NCBI GenBank assembly: GCA_001603275.1
Contig: LUYM01000020.1
Location: 211,668-275,667 of the forward strand
From: Actinomycetales bacterium Actino_02
GTDB lineage: Bacteria; Actinomycetota; Actinomycetes; Propionibacteriales; Propionibacteriaceae
Direction of reading: 5' to 3'
Length of the DNA: 64,000 bases
Positions 63,032 through 64,000 of the stretch are shown in pieces (the first letter of the stretch is position 1; each line of letters starts with the position of its first letter). The notes below the pieces were generated by a model, which searched no databases, was not told the origin of the DNA, and worked only from the letters and a program-made list of their open reading frames with translations. Made by a program: the position numbers and the translations under genes.

Positions 63032-64000
63032 ATGGACGTCGATCTGAGTGCATTGAAGGCGCTGGAGCGCGACAAGGAAATCAGCATGGAGGTGCTGCTC
63101 GGCGCCCTCAGTGAGGCCCTGGTGAACGCCTACGCGCACACCCCCGGCGCCATCGAAGGGGCCCGGGTCGAGATCGATCGCAAGACCGGCAAGGTCAGCG
63201 TGCTGGCACCGGAACTCGATGAGGACGGCAACCGGATCGGGGAGTACGACCACACCCCGGAGGGCTTCGGACGGGTGGCTGCCGCCACCGCTCGGCAGGT
63301 CATCTTCCAGCGGCTGCGTGAGGCTGAGGACGAACAGAAGTACGGCCACTTCGCCGGGGTCGAGGGTGACATTGTGCTCGGTGTCGTCCAGCAGGATCGC
63401 GACTCGCGAACGGTCCGGGTCGACCTCGGTTCGATCGAGGCGATCATGCCGCCGGCCGAACAGGTGCCCGGCGAGGACTACTCCCACGGCAAGCGGCTGC
63501 GGGTGTACGTGGTGAGCGTGCGCCGCGAGCTGCGCGGGCCGCAGGTCGTGGTCTCCCGGACGCATCCGAACCTGGTCGCCAAGCTGTTCCGGCTGGAGGT
63601 GCCCGAGATCGAGTCCGGCATCGTCGAGATCAAGGCCATCGCTCGCGAAGCCGGCCATCGCTCAAAGATCGCCGTGATCAGCCACAACCGTGATGTCTCG
63701 GCCAAGGGCGCCTGCATCGGGCCGATGGGTCAGCGCGTCCGTGCGGTGATGCATGAGCTGAACGAGGAGAAGATCGACATCGTCGACTTCTCCGAGGACC
63801 CCAGCGTGTTCGTGGCTCAGGCGCTCAGCCCGGCGAAGGTGAGCTCGGTCACCGTGACCGACGCTGCCGCGAAGGCCGCCCGAGTCGTCGTTCCGGACTA
63901 TCAGCTCTCGTTGGCCATCGGCCGCGAGGGTCAGAACGCACGACTGGCCGCCCGCCTCACCGGTTGGCGGATCGATATCCGGCCGGATACCGCACCGGCT
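63032..64000 (+). CDS. nusA: Transcription termination/antitermination protein NusA (partial)
   Basis: The first 323 residues of NusA are present; the frame runs off the window without a stop. Domains: N-terminal RNA polymerase-binding part (about 1-105, [30 protein letters not shown]), S1 (about 106-180, [22 protein letters not shown]), KH1 (about 200-275, with [21 protein letters not shown]) and KH2 (about 280 on, with [18 protein letters not shown]). ATG 63032 follows the rimP stop by 1 bp; GAGGAGGAAG lies inside the rimP end. Confidence 0.97.
   Translation, partial: MDVDLSALKALERDKEISMEVLLGALSEALVNAYAHTPGAIEGARVEIDRKTGKVSVLAPELDEDGNRIGEYDHTPEGFGRVAAATARQVIFQRLREAEDEQKYGHFAGVEGDIVLGVVQQDRDSRTVRVDLGSIEAIMPPAEQVPGEDYSHGKRLRVYVVSVRRELRGPQVVVSRTHPNLVAKLFRLEVPEIESGIVEIKAIAREAGHRSKIAVISHNRDVSAKGACIGPMGQRVRAVMHELNEEKIDIVDFSEDPSVFVAQALSPAKVSSVTVTDAAAKAARVVVPDYQLSLAIGREGQNARLAARLTGWRIDIRPDTAPA

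Overview
This window is a chromosomal segment of a high-GC Gram-positive bacterium (Actinomycetota). The gene order matches two blocks known from mycobacteria and relatives: mtrA-mtrB-lpqB-comF-hpf-secA, and xerC-M23-rpsB-tsf-pyrH-frr-cdsA-rlmN...dxr-rseP-ispG-GNAT-proS-rimP-nusA. Other actinobacterial markers are a tmRNA tag of the ADS...ALAA type, DUF6459 (Rv3235), DUF6912 and WS/DGAT genes, an ImuA/ImuB/DnaE2 mutasome, and SOS boxes of the TCGAAC-N4-GTTCGA type. A Propionibacteriales member is plausible, but this rests on impression only. No CRISPR array, transposase, prophage, rRNA or ordinary tRNA gene was seen. Base composition and codon use look even throughout.

Layout. 1-4.7 kb: end of ftsX, its M23 hydrolase partner, smpB, DUF2207, an FKBP isomerase and ssrA (tmRNA), so both trans-translation parts lie within 3 kb. 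4.8-6.9 kb: an OpgB/LtaS-like phosphoglycerol transferase and YqgE. 6.9-11.6 kb: the MtrA-MtrB-LpqB envelope-stress system and ComF. 11.7-13.4 kb: the ammonium module amtB-glnK on the minus strand, inserted into the comF-hpf-secA block behind a GlnR-like half-site array. 13.5-17.4 kb: hibernation factor HPF, a YcaQ-type protein, and a XRE-cupin regulator divergent from a BenE transporter over a 34-bp palindrome. 17.5-20 kb: a polar amino-acid ABC transporter. 20-26.4 kb: secA, two paralogous secreted FG-GAP proteins and the Rv3235-like gene. 26.4-32.4 kb: WS/DGAT-like protein, DUF6912, Ku, PruA, a GyrI-like protein and a K+ channel. 32.4-40.6 kb: LexA box, imuA-imuB-dnaE2 and a DUF3516 Ski2-type helicase. 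40.7-45.6 kb: pentapeptide-like protein, bile-acid/Na+ symporter family protein, SpoU methylase, peptide deformylase, XerC and a second M23 protein. 45.7-51.2 kb: rpsB-tsf, pyrH-frr-cdsA-rlmN. 51.2-55 kb: an accessory insert made of a LexA-box hydrolase, an ABC-F protein with a long regulatory leader, and a LOG-family protein. 55-64 kb: dxr-rseP-ispG-GNAT, YbaK, DUF1304, proS, rimP and nusA (cut by the window end).

Two themes are visible in the DNA itself. First, many genes begin with GTG or ATG exactly 6-7 nt downstream of a TANNNT hexamer and have no Shine-Dalgarno, the hallmark of leaderless transcription. In one case two such promoters face each other and share the same TA. Second, several mRNA leaders look regulatory. 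The ABC-F gene is preceded by two tiny ORFs and four mutually complementary segments, the last covering its ribosome-binding site. hpf has a leaderless 12-codon uORF that runs into a UUCG-capped hairpin. DNA-damage control (two perfect LexA boxes) covers the mutasome and, unexpectedly, an alpha/beta hydrolase just upstream of the ABC-F gene.
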